Shown piece after piece: positions 45,577-58,427 of a stretch of 64,000 bases of DNA (within the stretch, counting starts at the first letter, position 1; the number at the start of each line of letters is the position of its first letter). Source of the DNA: Lepus europaeus (lineage: Eukaryota; Chordata; Mammalia; Lagomorpha; Leporidae); contig NC_084835.1 of the NCBI RefSeq assembly GCF_033115175.1, positions 55,676,948 through 55,740,947 of the forward strand, in the 5' to 3' direction. The notes beneath the pieces were generated by a model. The model did no database searches. It was not told where the DNA came from and saw only the letters and a list, made by a program, of their open reading frames with translations. Position numbers and translations under genes: made by a program.

Positions 45577-48500
45577 CACACCTGCAAAGAGCTAGTTAAG
45601 ATTAGGGGTGGGGCCAGAGCTGTGGCACAGCAGGTTACTTCCTGCAGTGCTGGCATCCTATATGGGCGATGGTTTGTGTCCTGGCTGCTCCACTTCCAAT
45701 ATAGTTCCCTGCTCCTGTGCCTGGAAAAGCAGCAGATTGGCCCAAGTTCTTGGGCCCTGCACCCATGTGGGAGATCTGAAAAGCAGCTCCTGGCTTTAGC
45801 CTAACTGTTGTGGCCATCTGGGGAGTGAATCAGCGGATGGAAGGTCTTTCCTCTTCGTTTCTTCCCCTATGTAACTCTAGCTTTCAAATAAATAAAAATA
45901 AATCTTAAAAAAAAAAAAAAAAAAAAAGACGACTAGGGGTGTGGGAGCTGGCATTAGCAAAGGCTTATAACACTGGTATTCCTTATAAGAGTGCCAGATC
46001 CAAGTGCTGGCTGTTGCACTTCCAATCCGGCTCCTTGCTAATGCAATTGGGAAAGCAGCAAAAGTGAGCCCAAGTGCTTGGGTCCTTGCCATCCACATGG
46101 GAGACCCATATAAGAGTTCCTGGCTCCTGGCTTCAGCCTAGCCCAGACCTGGCTGTTGTGGCCATCTGAGGAGTAAACCAGCAGATGGAAGCTGTCTCCC
46201 TCCCTTCCTCTCTGTGGCTCTGCCTTTCAAATAAATAAATATAGATAAATCTTAAAAAAAAAAAAAAATCAGGGGTGTGAACCAGTCTGAGAATAAACAG
46301 GAAGAATTAATAATGCAGTTATGATAAATTCTGAATTGAGTTAATATGTGTTTGGGTTAGAGAACTTATTCAGTATGTGTTTGTACTCAGTTACTATACA
46401 TAGCGAACACAAGTAGGAATGGAATGCCCTCTTTTGAACACATCACTGACCTGTTACAGTGCTGCACATATTCAGAAGCACTAGGTCTAACTCCCGTAAC
46501 TCACACTGTAACACTCACATCAGCAGGGGCAGCCCACATTCACTGGAGAGAGCCACAGACTACTGTCAAACTAGAACTCAGGGCACAGAAGTCGAAAACT
46601 TTTAGTTACTTTTCATACATGAGTCTTTCTCTTTTTCAAAGCTGTTGAAGGGGCTGAAACAAGAGATTCTTACCACAACCTGTAGTATGGAGAAAGCCGC
46701 CAATATGGGCCACCTACCAGAGACCTCATGAGATCATGAGATGCCAGCACTTGCTACCAGATACCACATGTCTCTTACATGTTCCTCATGAGTCTATGCT
46801 GTCAGCAGCAGTAGCACTTCCATTTTACAAACAGAGAAACTGTGGCTTAGAGAGATTAAGTATGTGACAGTTTTCTAGATATACTCATTATTGAATTTAC
46901 AGAACTGAAATCTACAGTTTGCATCTTCTGCGCAGTCTCTTGGGAGGAGAAGGAAGTGTTGATCCCTCCAGGAACATGTAATGTGTTTGACAGTGCACAA
47001 CAGGAGGAAGGGGTAATGGAAAACATAGAAGGGTTGAAAGACTGGGGAACAGCCCTGAACCAAGTCATCCTCCCAGCGCTCCAGAAACAGAAGGACGTAA
47101 ATCACAGAGCTGCTGGTCTCTCTTAGTAAGTTCGCACTGTGGTACAAACTTTCAGACTACCCCACATTTCTGGAGTCATCCCCTAATGCTAACGTGAAGA
47201 TCTTGTAATAATTAAAGGGCTTAAACATTCAAAGATGAGTTAAATTTATTCATCAGCATGAAGCTCAACAAAACCCTACTGTTAAATTCTAAATAACAAT
47301 GACAACCCAGCTTGAGATTTCAAACTGTCCATCACAGAGAAAAGAAAATTAGCAAGGACAAAAAAATAAAGACACAATTTAAGAATAATATGATATTTAA
47401 AGAATCACAACTGAAAAATACCACAATAAAAATCTTCCTGATTAATCTGGGAAAGTTTTTGTCCCACTTAGTGAAAATTTAAGTTCTTGAACATAACATT
47501 GAAAAAATACCTGAGGCAGGAGTTATTCTAGAAGTTAATCACAAGATGATTAAGGTCTTAATGGATTTATGCATCTGGAAAAATCCTGGATAAGAGAAAT
47601 CACAAGCCAGGTGCAAACACTGTCGGGCTGCTACACTGCTGGAATCTCGGCAGATGGTCAAGGACTATGTCCCCTCAAGCTCCTGGGCCTCTCTGGTCAC
47701 TTGTGCGAATGCACGTGCGTAATGCTCTTTGGTGACGGAAGTGAAGACAGAGAAGGGAATAATGGACGGGGAAATGGAGTGTGCGTGCAACAGAGAAGAC
47801 CTCCTCAGTCCAAATCCCCAAGAGATAAAGCCTGCACCACTGCTGAGAACACTGATTTACGATAAACTCACCTCAAAGAATATTTGGAATGTTTGATGTA
47901 GAAAGGTTCTCTGGGACTTAAAAACTTCAGCTGGAATTTAACAGGAAACACTTTATGAAGTTACACAAATTAGCAATTACAGCATATATAAAACACACTA
48001 TGTATTTCTTTAAACATACATTTTATAAATTTCAGCATACCACAAAATTATGAACAAATGCTCACATAATAAAAATGCATTAAAGGGAATTTTAACATAA
48101 ATTTATTGTAATTTGAAATAAAGTAAATGTTATCTAGAACTATATCTAATAAAAAAAAGAGGGAAAAAAGTTAGAAATTAAATATGAAAGTAAAACTTGT
48201 GGTTTTCAAGTATAGGGTCATGAACTTTCAATGAGTTTCTCTTCATTGAAAGAGTGTGCCTGCAACAGAGACGACCTCCTCAGTCCATTTAAAAATTAAC
48301 ACATTATTACAACTTAAATATAATCTATATAACACTTCTTTGTAATCAGCAGGAACAAGCTGTTACCAGTTCAATACACTTACTTTCCCAAAACTCACAT
48401 TTATATTTCCAACTTACCGAGTGTGTGATAAAAGAATTATTTCTCAAATTGACTTTTATTGTCCTTGATTCCCCAACTTTAGTTGGCAGAAACCTGTACA

Positions 48501-51500
48501 TGTCTTCTGGGGCATAAATTCCACGGTGGGTCAAATCAAGCTGCCTGCTTAGGGAATACGCTTAAAGTTAATTGTTTAAAAAAAAGTTAATTGTTTAAAT
48601 TTAAACTGGTTTTATACATTAAATTACGTAGTGCTGTGATTTGTGTTTTCTCTCAAAAATTTTTATGATTTTTTTCATTTGAAAGACAGAGTTACAGGGA
48701 GAGAGGTAGAGACAGAGAATCTTCCAAATGGCCACACCAGCCAGGGCTGGGTCAGCCTGAAGCCAGGAGCCAGGAGCTTCATCTGGGTCTCCCACATGGC
48801 TACAGGGGCCCAAGCACTTGGGCCATCTTTTGCTGCTTTCCCAGGTGCATTAGCAGGGAGCTGGATCTTAAGTGAAACAGCCAGGAATGGAACCGGCATC
48901 CATATGGGATGCCAGCATTGCAGGTGGCAGCTTAACCTGCTACACCAAGGCACCATCCCCACAATTAATTTTAAATAATGGTTTTGTCATGGCAATTTGT
49001 CTAATGCATGTGAACGACAGCAAGGACACTCTTGTGAAGAGCACAGGGTGAGGTGATGCCCCCCAGGCTGTGTGCTCTCCCCTCTCTCATGGGGACTTGG
49101 CTGTCTATCACCTCTGACACACTTTGTACTGCTCCGCACCATTACACGGATATACATGCCTTTGCGAGCGTTAGCAGCATCTGGTGGAGATAAGCACTTC
49201 CTCCACTGTGGCCTCTCTGGGTCCACCAGTGACTCCTTTCTTCAGGCATTCCTGGCCTAGAAGGCTCATCTCCACTCCCACGTGTCTGCTGCTGCTCCCC
49301 AAAACTTGGCCGTCTGTGTCCTAACTGCTCATTGACACTCTCCCTATGCAATCCTCCCTCTGCCTCCAGGCAACACAACCACTCCTCTACACATCTCAAA
49401 GATACCTCAGGCTCCACAGATAACAAAGCTAAACTCCTGATCTTTCCCCTCAAGCCTGAGCCTCCACTTGCATGTCCTATCTTGGAGGACAGATCTGGGA
49501 GCCACCGCGACACCCTGTTCTCTCTCAGGTCCCTTTGTCTGCTTCTTGAGCCTGTCGTTTTTCTTCATATTTCTTTTTTTTTTTTTTTTTTAATTTTTTG
49601 ACAGGCAGAGTGGACAGTGAGAGAGAGACAGAGAGAAAGGTCTTCCTTTTGCCGTTGGTTCACCCTCCAATGGCCGCCGCGGTAGCGCGTTGCGGCCGGC
49701 GCACCGCGCTGTTCCGATGGCAGGAGCCAGGTGCTTCTCCTGGTCTCCCATGGGGTGCAGGACCCAAGGACTTGGGCCATCCTCCACTGCACTCCCTGGC
49801 CACAGCAGAGAGCTGGCCTGGAAGAGGGGCAACCGGGACAGGATCGGTGCCCCAACCGGGACTAGAACCCGGTGTGCCGGCGCCGCAAGGCGGAGGATTA
49901 GCCTGTTGAGCCACGGCGCCGGCCTTCTTCATATTTCTTAACATGATTTTACCCCTGGACAACGTAAAAACAGGTGCTGACCTGTGTTACCGCATCTACC
50001 CTCGCCCCCCTCTAGTCAGTCCATACTGCAGCCAGAGGATCCAATTCTCCCATCTGACCACCTCCCTCCCGAGCCTCAGCTCACACTACTACCCCTTCCC
50101 AGGCTGCACTCTGGACCCCTTTGGGAGTCACTGGGCACCTCAAGAGCCAGCAATCTTTGCTGTCCAGTTCTTGACACCACTGGAAACTTTGTTAGCCTCT
50201 GTACCATGGCCATGCCACTAAACTTCCTCAACTTAAATGTCCCTTTACAGGGTAGTGCTGCCTAGCTGTCACAGATCAAGCTGCCTCCTGTCACCCTTTC
50301 CCACAACTCCTATTTCCATCCGCACAGCGTAATGTCTGGACTAATGAGACTTCTTCAAAGGGAGGCCCCAGAAACAGGGCCAGGGCAGCCCTGCATACTT
50401 ATCATCTCCAGTGCCAGGCACACAGTTGAGCCCCTGTTGAGTATGTGGTTAATGGACGAAAGCCAGCACAGAGGCACTGTGCTCCTCTACATACTCTTTA
50501 AACAGTTCTAACTTCTTCCAAAATGCATTACTTGCTCCTATTAGAAAAGGAATGACCAAATTTATCTTAAATTCAACAAGTACTGAACATGTATGAGTAT
50601 TTTTTTCAAGCATCTTCTTCCAGAATTAAATTAGACCTTATTAATCAGCATTATTAGAAACATTTCAATAGATAGTTAAATATTATTAAAACTGTATAAG
50701 CTGCTAGTATAAAATTTATGTTTTAGAGCTTTTAAAAAAAGATTTATTTGTTTGAAAGGCAGAGTGACAGAAGAAAGGAGAGAAAGAGAGAGAGACAGAG
50801 ACAGAGAGATCATCCATCTGCTGCTTTGCTCCCAAAATGCCACAACAGGCTAGACTGAGGCCAGGAGCCAGGAACTCCATCTAGGTCTCCCATGTGGCTG
50901 GAAGGAGCACAAGTACTTGTGCCAGCATGCTGCCTGCCTCGTACATTAGCAGGAAACTGAATCAGAAGCAGAGGAGCAGGGACTTGAACTAGCATTCCAG
51001 TATGGAATGTGGCATTCCAAGGAAAATCTTAATCCACTGTGCCACAATGCCCACCCCCATACAGGGCCAGCACTGTGGTGTAGCAGGTAAAGCTGCTGCC
51101 TGCAGTGCCTGCATTCCATATGGGCTCCAGTTTGAGTCCCGGCTGCTCCTCTTCCGATACAGCTCTCTGCTATGGCCTGGAAAAGCAGTAGAAGATGGCC
51201 CAAGTCCTTGAGCCCCTGCACCCACACGAGAGACGCAGAAGAAGCTCCTGGCTTCGGATCAGTGCAGCTCCAGCTGTTGTAGCCATCTGGGGAGGATGGA
51301 AGACCTCTCTCTCTCTCTCTCTCTCTCTCTGCCTCTCCTTCTCTCGCTGTGTAATTCTGACTTTCAAGTAAATAAATAAATCTTTAAAAAAAATCTGCTT
51401 TCATGCATCACTTATGGTAAAGTGACACAGTCACTTTGGGAAAACTATTTGGCAGCTTAATTTAAAATTAAACACATGCTTACCATGTGACAGATTCAAC

Positions 51501-54500
51501 AAGAAATGAAAATGTTTGTCCTCAGAAATTCACAAATAATGTCCACAGCACTTTAATTCAAACCAGCCTCAAATTATAAGATATGCAAAGGTCAACAGGA
51601 AAATGAATAAAGTGTCATATGTTCATATAATAATAAATATTAAAAACAAACTATAGGCAGACTCAATAATATGAATGGATGCAAAAAAAACTGTGCTGAA
51701 AGAAGCCAGACACAAATAATGCATGATGTATATGAAGGTCAAGCAAAGCTAATCTATGAAATGAGAGCAGAACAAATATAGACTGCACAGGGACACATAA
51801 GAACCTGGTGTGTGAGAGAAACACCCTGACTCGAGTGGCAGTAAACTAAGCGCACTCATAGGCAGTCACTAAGCATTTTACTCAGTGTGACTATGCCTCA
51901 CTAAGCACTGGAGAAAATTCACAAATACAGCATACCCAGGTATGAGAGCAGAAGCCTCCGACACAGCTCGTCTTCGGGGTGTAGCCGCATTGTCTATTTT
52001 AACAAGAACATCTGTGGAAGTGCATGCATTTTCAGACTCATTTTCTGCTCTGATGCTCTGCATAAAAAAAAAAAAAAATTACCAGAATGGGGAAGGCAAA
52101 ATGAACATTTGAAAAATATATGGACTTCTACCTTTTTAAATTCTACCAATTCCTTTTAAAATTTTTAAAAGAAGACTTAAGATTTTTAAATCCCAAATTT
52201 TGCAAATATTATTTCTGTATACTGTCTAGCCTCAGAGTATCTTATATAGTAAATTCACACGTAGGTTTTTTTTTGTGTTGCAAGGACACTAGAGCTAAAC
52301 CCAGAATGCAAATGTGCAAATCAATAGAGACAAACAAAATTATGATCAAGGGCTATACAATGAAATTAGTAAAACTAAAAGAACATAGGGAAATATTTTG
52401 TATTTTCAGGAAATATTTTTGTATTGTGTTAGTGTTTTTAAACAGACAGAATAATTCACTCAGATTCCAAGTGATACTCACTTGTCCACAGAGTTGAAAT
52501 CTCAACGTGTGTTTCCTATGAGGCTCTTTATGAGGGTGACATTCAACATCCCAAAACTGGGCATAATGCCCTCTATCCCTGGGCAAAAATGTGACAGAGA
52601 CCTACGACACACATGCAGAAGAGAAATGAAAAAGAATTTGAACAAGTTTATTTATATGGGCTTGTTACTATACCAAAGTCAAAATGCATTTTTTACAGCT
52701 TTATTTTACATATTTCTTAAAAAGTACAGTAAAATGTTTTTGGAGACAAAATAAGTTGTCAAAATGTACTCTAGCCGTCAAGCTCAGGCCCACATGAGGA
52801 AGGACCCACTGCAGGAAAGTAACCCACTCTGCAGAGGCAATGACCATGGACCCCTCACCGGCCACAGTAAGAGGAGGAAGCTGTGCAAGCTGACCGTGGA
52901 GGAGGGTGGGTGGTAACAGGAGGTCCAACCGGACAAGCTCCTGGACACTAAATATAGCTCATATCATGGTTAACTTCAGATTCTTACTGAGGGCTACTTA
53001 CACCCTGACCAGACAGCTCAAAGTTACATAAATGTGTACAATCTGTGCTTAAAAGCTCAGTAATGAGAAAGCTGTAATATTTTAAAATAGTACTTTATAA
53101 CATTTACCAGTGTTAGAGAGTCTAAGCTTTATCAAAGAATTCAGTGTTAAGATTACCAATCATGGCCGGCGCCGTGGCTCAACAGGCTAATCCTCCACCT
53201 TGCGGCGCCGGCACACTGGGTTCTAGTCCCGGTCGGGGCACCGATCCTGTCCCGGTTGCCCCTCTTCCAGGCCAGCTCTCTGCTGTGGCCAGGGAGTGCA
53301 GTGGAGGATGGCCCAAGTGCTTGGGCCCTGCACCCCATGGGAGACCAGGAGAAGCACCTGGCTCCTGCCATCGGAACAGTGCGGTGCGCCGGCCGCAGCG
53401 CGCTACCGCGGCGGCCATTGGAGGGTGAACCAACGGCAAAAGGAAGACCTTTCTCGACCTTTCTCTCTGTCTCTCTCTCTCACTGTCCACTCTGCCTGTC
53501 AAAAAAAAAAAAAAAAAAAAAAAAAGATTACCAATCACAAGTTAGGTTATGAGTCAGTATTGTGATTCTGGACTCAAACATTAAAAAACTCAAGTGACCT
53601 AATTTCTGCCCAAGCAGAAAAGTAAGAGATAAAAGCCAAGTAAGCCTGAGCCGATGGCTTCTGAAGGCAAAGGCAGGCCAAGAGATGAGAGCACCAAGAG
53701 GAGGGAATTAAGCTGCTAACTAAGGGGGCCCTGAGATGATAAAGGAAGAAAAGGGTAGAAACAACCACATTCTGCATCCATGAGCAAAATACACCATTTA
53801 TTTGGAACCAATTGGGACTATGGTATCACATAATCCCAATCATAGCCCTTCAAACACTGATCACAAAGCAAGACAAAGAGAAGAGAAAAAATCCATTATC
53901 ATCACATATCAAGCAATAGGTACATACTAGGAATGTGAATGTTCATGATCTCATTTAATCTTCTTACTAAACTGATCAATGTTTTAAAAAATTACTGAGT
54001 ACATTTGTCACTTTAATAAATATGTTATAACTCAGAAACTGTTCTGTTTTCCTTCTGGGCTACTACTGTATATATCACTAACCATGCTATTAGGTAATAT
54101 TTTTCTAAATGGTCTCAGAATAATGTGTTTTGCTGGGTTTTTCTTCTGATATAAATTAAGTAACCAGACTTAGAATTCATTTGACATAGACATTTGACAT
54201 ACTGGGTATGTAAAATGTAGCAAAAAATTAGTTTAGTCGAGGATTTACAGTGATGCACACAACAAAAAAAAAAATCATGACTGTATTTTGTAAAACGGAT
54301 TTCTTGGAGACAGTCTAGCCCTGCTCCCTTGTTTTTATTTTAACAACTTTATTGAGAAACAATCTATATACCATTTCAGTGTACTTTAAAAAGCTCATGA
54401 AAATGGGCTGGCGCCATGGCTCACTAGGCTAATCCTCTGCTTGGAGCTGGCACACCGGGTTCTAGTCCCGGTCGGGGCGCCAGATTCTGTCCCAGTTGCT

Positions 54501-57500
54501 CCTCTTCCTGCCCAGCTCTCTGCTGTGGCCCAGGAGTGCAGTGGTGGATGGCCCAAGTCCTTGGGCGCTGCACCCGCATGGAAGACCAGGAGAGGCACCT
54601 GGCTTCGGATCAGCGCAGTGCGCCGGCCGCAGTGCTGATTTTTAGTTTTTAGTACCGCAGCGGCCATTTGTGGGGGTAAACCAATGGGAAAAGAAGCCCT
54701 TTCTCTCTGTCTCTTTCTCTAACTGTCCACTCTGCCTGTCAAACAAAAAAAGCTCATGAAAATGGAAAAGGTAAGCTTATTACGGTGTAAAACACTCTGA
54801 AATCTAGGGAGGGCATTTGGTATAACTAAGATACTCTTGGGACACCTGTCTTCCCATCAGACTGTTTGATTCAAGTACCAGCGACTCTGTTCCTGACTCC
54901 AGTTTCCTGCTAATAGACACCCCGGGAGGCAATGGTAATGGCTTAAGTAGTTGGGTCCCTGCTAAACATATGGAAGATCTAAATTAGGTTCTAGGCTCCT
55001 GGCTTTGGGCTGGGCGCAGCACCGGCTATTGTAGGCATTTGAGGAGTGACTCAATAATTTGAAGATATGTGTTTCTGTCTCTCTGTCTGCCTTTCAAAGA
55101 AATGAGTCATTAAAATTTTTTTACTCTATACAAATTTTAATATATCTTCTCCATAATTTTTTAATATCCCTTGTATGTATTATATGTAGCTTTCATTTGC
55201 TGTGCATTTTTTTTTTTTTTTTTGACAGGCAGAGTGGACAGTGAGAGAGAGAGACAGAGAGAAAGGTCTTCCTTTTGCCGTTGGTTCACCCTCCAATGGC
55301 CGCCGCGGTAGTGCGCTGCGGCCGGCGCACCGCGCTGTTCCAATGGCAGGAGCCAGGTGCTTCTCCTGGTCTCCCATGGGGTGCAGGACCCAAGCACTTG
55401 GGCCATCCTCCACTGCACTCCCTGGCCACAGCAGAGAGCTGGCCTGGAAGAGGGGCAACCGGGACAGGATCGGTGCCCCAACCGGGACTAGAACCCGGTG
55501 TGCCGGCGCCGCAAGGCGGAGGATTAGCCTAGTGAGCCGCGGCGCCGGCCTGCTGTACATATTTTAACATAAATCTTTTTGGAGGGCAGGCATTTGATGC
55601 AGTGGCTTAAGATGCCGTTTTGGATACCTGAATCCCATATTGAGGTGACAGGTTCAAGTCCTGGCTACCATGCTTCCCATCCAGCTTCCTGCTAAAGCAT
55701 ACCCCAGCAGACAGCAGATGATGGCTTAAGTACCTAGGTACCTGCCATCCATGAGCAAGACCTGGATGGAGTTCTAGGTTCCTGATTTTGCTCTGGCTTC
55801 GCCTCGGCTGTTGTAGGCATTTGGGGAGTAAGGCAAAGACTGAAGATATTTCTTTGCTTTCCAAATTTAATAAATAAATGAATAAAACTTGCCAGTGAAG
55901 GTAGCTAATTCTTAAGAGACAACAGGAGGAGCAGGTCTGTGATGTATAAACCCACCAATGTGGGGTCACACTGTATTGGCCTGCCACACTAGGGAGCCAA
56001 GTTTCTCTCACTTAATCATCTCAAAGCTGGGTACAAGGTGCCTAGATACCTCTCCAGTAACTTAAATCCACCAAAATTATCCACCAATCTGAAACTGTTC
56101 ACACTGCCCTGCCTTACTCTTGCAAAGGAGACTACTAAGAAAGGATACAATCTTAAGCCCTCTCCTCATTCCTGTCTTCTGCCATCTGACCATCCCCGTG
56201 ATCCTGTATGACAGTCTCCTCCTCTCGGGGACTCTTAAGTGTAATAAACTTTGTTTTCTGTGCCTCTCTTCTTGTGGCTACACCTGACTGACCATCACAT
56301 AAAAGAAATTAAGACACCATAAAATTTGCCCATTCCAAGTACACAGTCACTGGTTTTTAGTACATTTAAATAACTGTGTTACCATCACCACAATCTCATC
56401 TTAACATATTTTCAACAACCCAAAAAGGAATTCTAAACCATTAGCAGTCACTGCCCATTTTCCCTAATCTATTTTCTTGTCTCCAAAGATTTGCCTATCC
56501 TAAACATTTCACATTAAATGCAGTCATTCAATGTGTGGTCTATTATAACTGGCTTCTTTCATTTAGCATAATGTTGTCAAGGCTCATCCATCGAGTTGGG
56601 GCATATACTGGTAACTTTATTCCTTTTCACTGGCAAATAATATTTCATTGTATGGATATATCACATTTTGTTCATCTGTTCATCAGTGAATTTGAGCTAT
56701 TCGTTTTTAATTTTTTGGTTATTAAAAATAATGTTACTATTAAACTTTTGTACAGGTTTTTTGTTTGAATACCCATTTTAAGTTTTTAGGTATATACCCA
56801 GAAGTGGAATTGCGGGGTCACATAGAACTCTATGCTGAGCTTATTGAGGAACTTTCTGTAGCAGCTGTACCACTTTACATTCCCATTCCCACCAGCAATG
56901 CACGACAGTTCCAACTTGTCCATCTCCTCTCCAACACTGTTATTTTGTTAAAAAAAACAAACAAAAACAAAACAAAACAAAAAACACAGTCATCTTAGTG
57001 TATATGAATTGATGTGTCATTTCCAGTTTTGGTTGATTTTGCTAAAAGAATTCTAAGCATCTTTACTGTATTTTTTGGCCAACTGTATATCTTGTTTGGA
57101 GGAATCTATTCAAATCTTGCTCAATTTTAAAGCTGAGTCATTTTTTTTATTGTGCTATAAAAGTTCTTCACATATTATAGATACAAGTGCTTCATCTAAT
57201 ATTTGAAGACATTTTCTTCCCTTCTGTGAATAATGTTTTTACTTTTGTGACAATGTTTGTGGATGTACAAGTGCTTTTAAATTTTAAATTTGGTAACTGG
57301 CCTATTATTATTTTTGACAGGCAGAGTGGACAGTGAGAGAGAGAGACAGACAGACAGAAAGGTCTTCCTTTCTGTTGGTTCACCCTACAAATGGCTGTTA
57401 TGGCCAGCGCACCATGCTGATCCAAAGCCAGGAGCCAGGTGCCTCTCCTGGTCTCCCATGTGGGAGCAGGGCCCAAGGACTTGGGCCATCCTCCACTGCA

Positions 57501-58395
57501 CTCCTGGGCCATAGCAGAGACCTGGACTGGAAGAGGAGCAACCGGGACAGAATCCAGCACCCCGACCGGGACTAGAACCCAGGGTGCCGGCACCACAGGC
57601 AGAGGATTAGCCAAGTGAGCCGCGGTGCCGGCCAACTGGCCTATTTTGTATTGTGTGGCTTTTTTTTGTTTATTGGTGTCATACCTAAGAAACCTATGCT
57701 TAACCCATGGTCATGAAGGTTTACTCCTAGATTCATCTTCCAGGGAGTTTTACACTTTCTGCTCTTATACTTAATGTCCATTTTGAGTTAGTTTTTAATG
57801 TAGATAAGGGTACAACTTCACTCTCTTGCATATGAATATGCAGTCTCAGCACCATTTATTGAAAAATATTCTTTCCCCATCTAATCGTCTCAGTACCCTT
57901 ACTTTAAAAACCAACTGGCCATACATATGAGTGTTTACTTTACTTTACGACTTTCAATACTATTCCATGCCTATAGAATGCTGTATGTCTTTCTCGTGTC
58001 AAAACCGCAGTTTCACTATAGCTTTATAATAGGTTTTGAAATGGGAAGTGTATGTCCTACTACTTTTTTCTTTTTCTTTTTTTTTTTTAAGATTTATTTA
58101 TTTGAAAGAGCTACAGAGGGGCCAGCACTGTGGCCCAGCGGGTGGCCAGGATGCCCTGGCCTGAAGTACTAGCATCCCATATGGGCCCTGGTTTGAGACC
58201 TGGCTGCTCTACTTCTGATCCAGCTCTCTGCTATGGCCTGGGAAAGCAGTAGAAGATGGTCCAAGTCCTTGGGCCCTTGCACCCATGTTGGAGACCTGGA
58301 AGAGGCTCCAGGCTCCTGGCTTCTGGCTTCGGATCGGTGTAGCTGTAGCTCCAGCCATTGTGGCCAACTGGGGAGTAAACCATCGGATGGAAGAC

Positions 58396-58427
<32 letters not shown>

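Noticed and set aside
46860-47126. 88-codon open stretch on the + strand, with EEKEVLIPP text recalling ADP-ribosyltransferase motifs
   Set aside because: No start codon at its beginning, no further family residues, and its left end overlaps a MIR fragment. It lies antisense in the last CEP192 intron, so the motif looks like chance.
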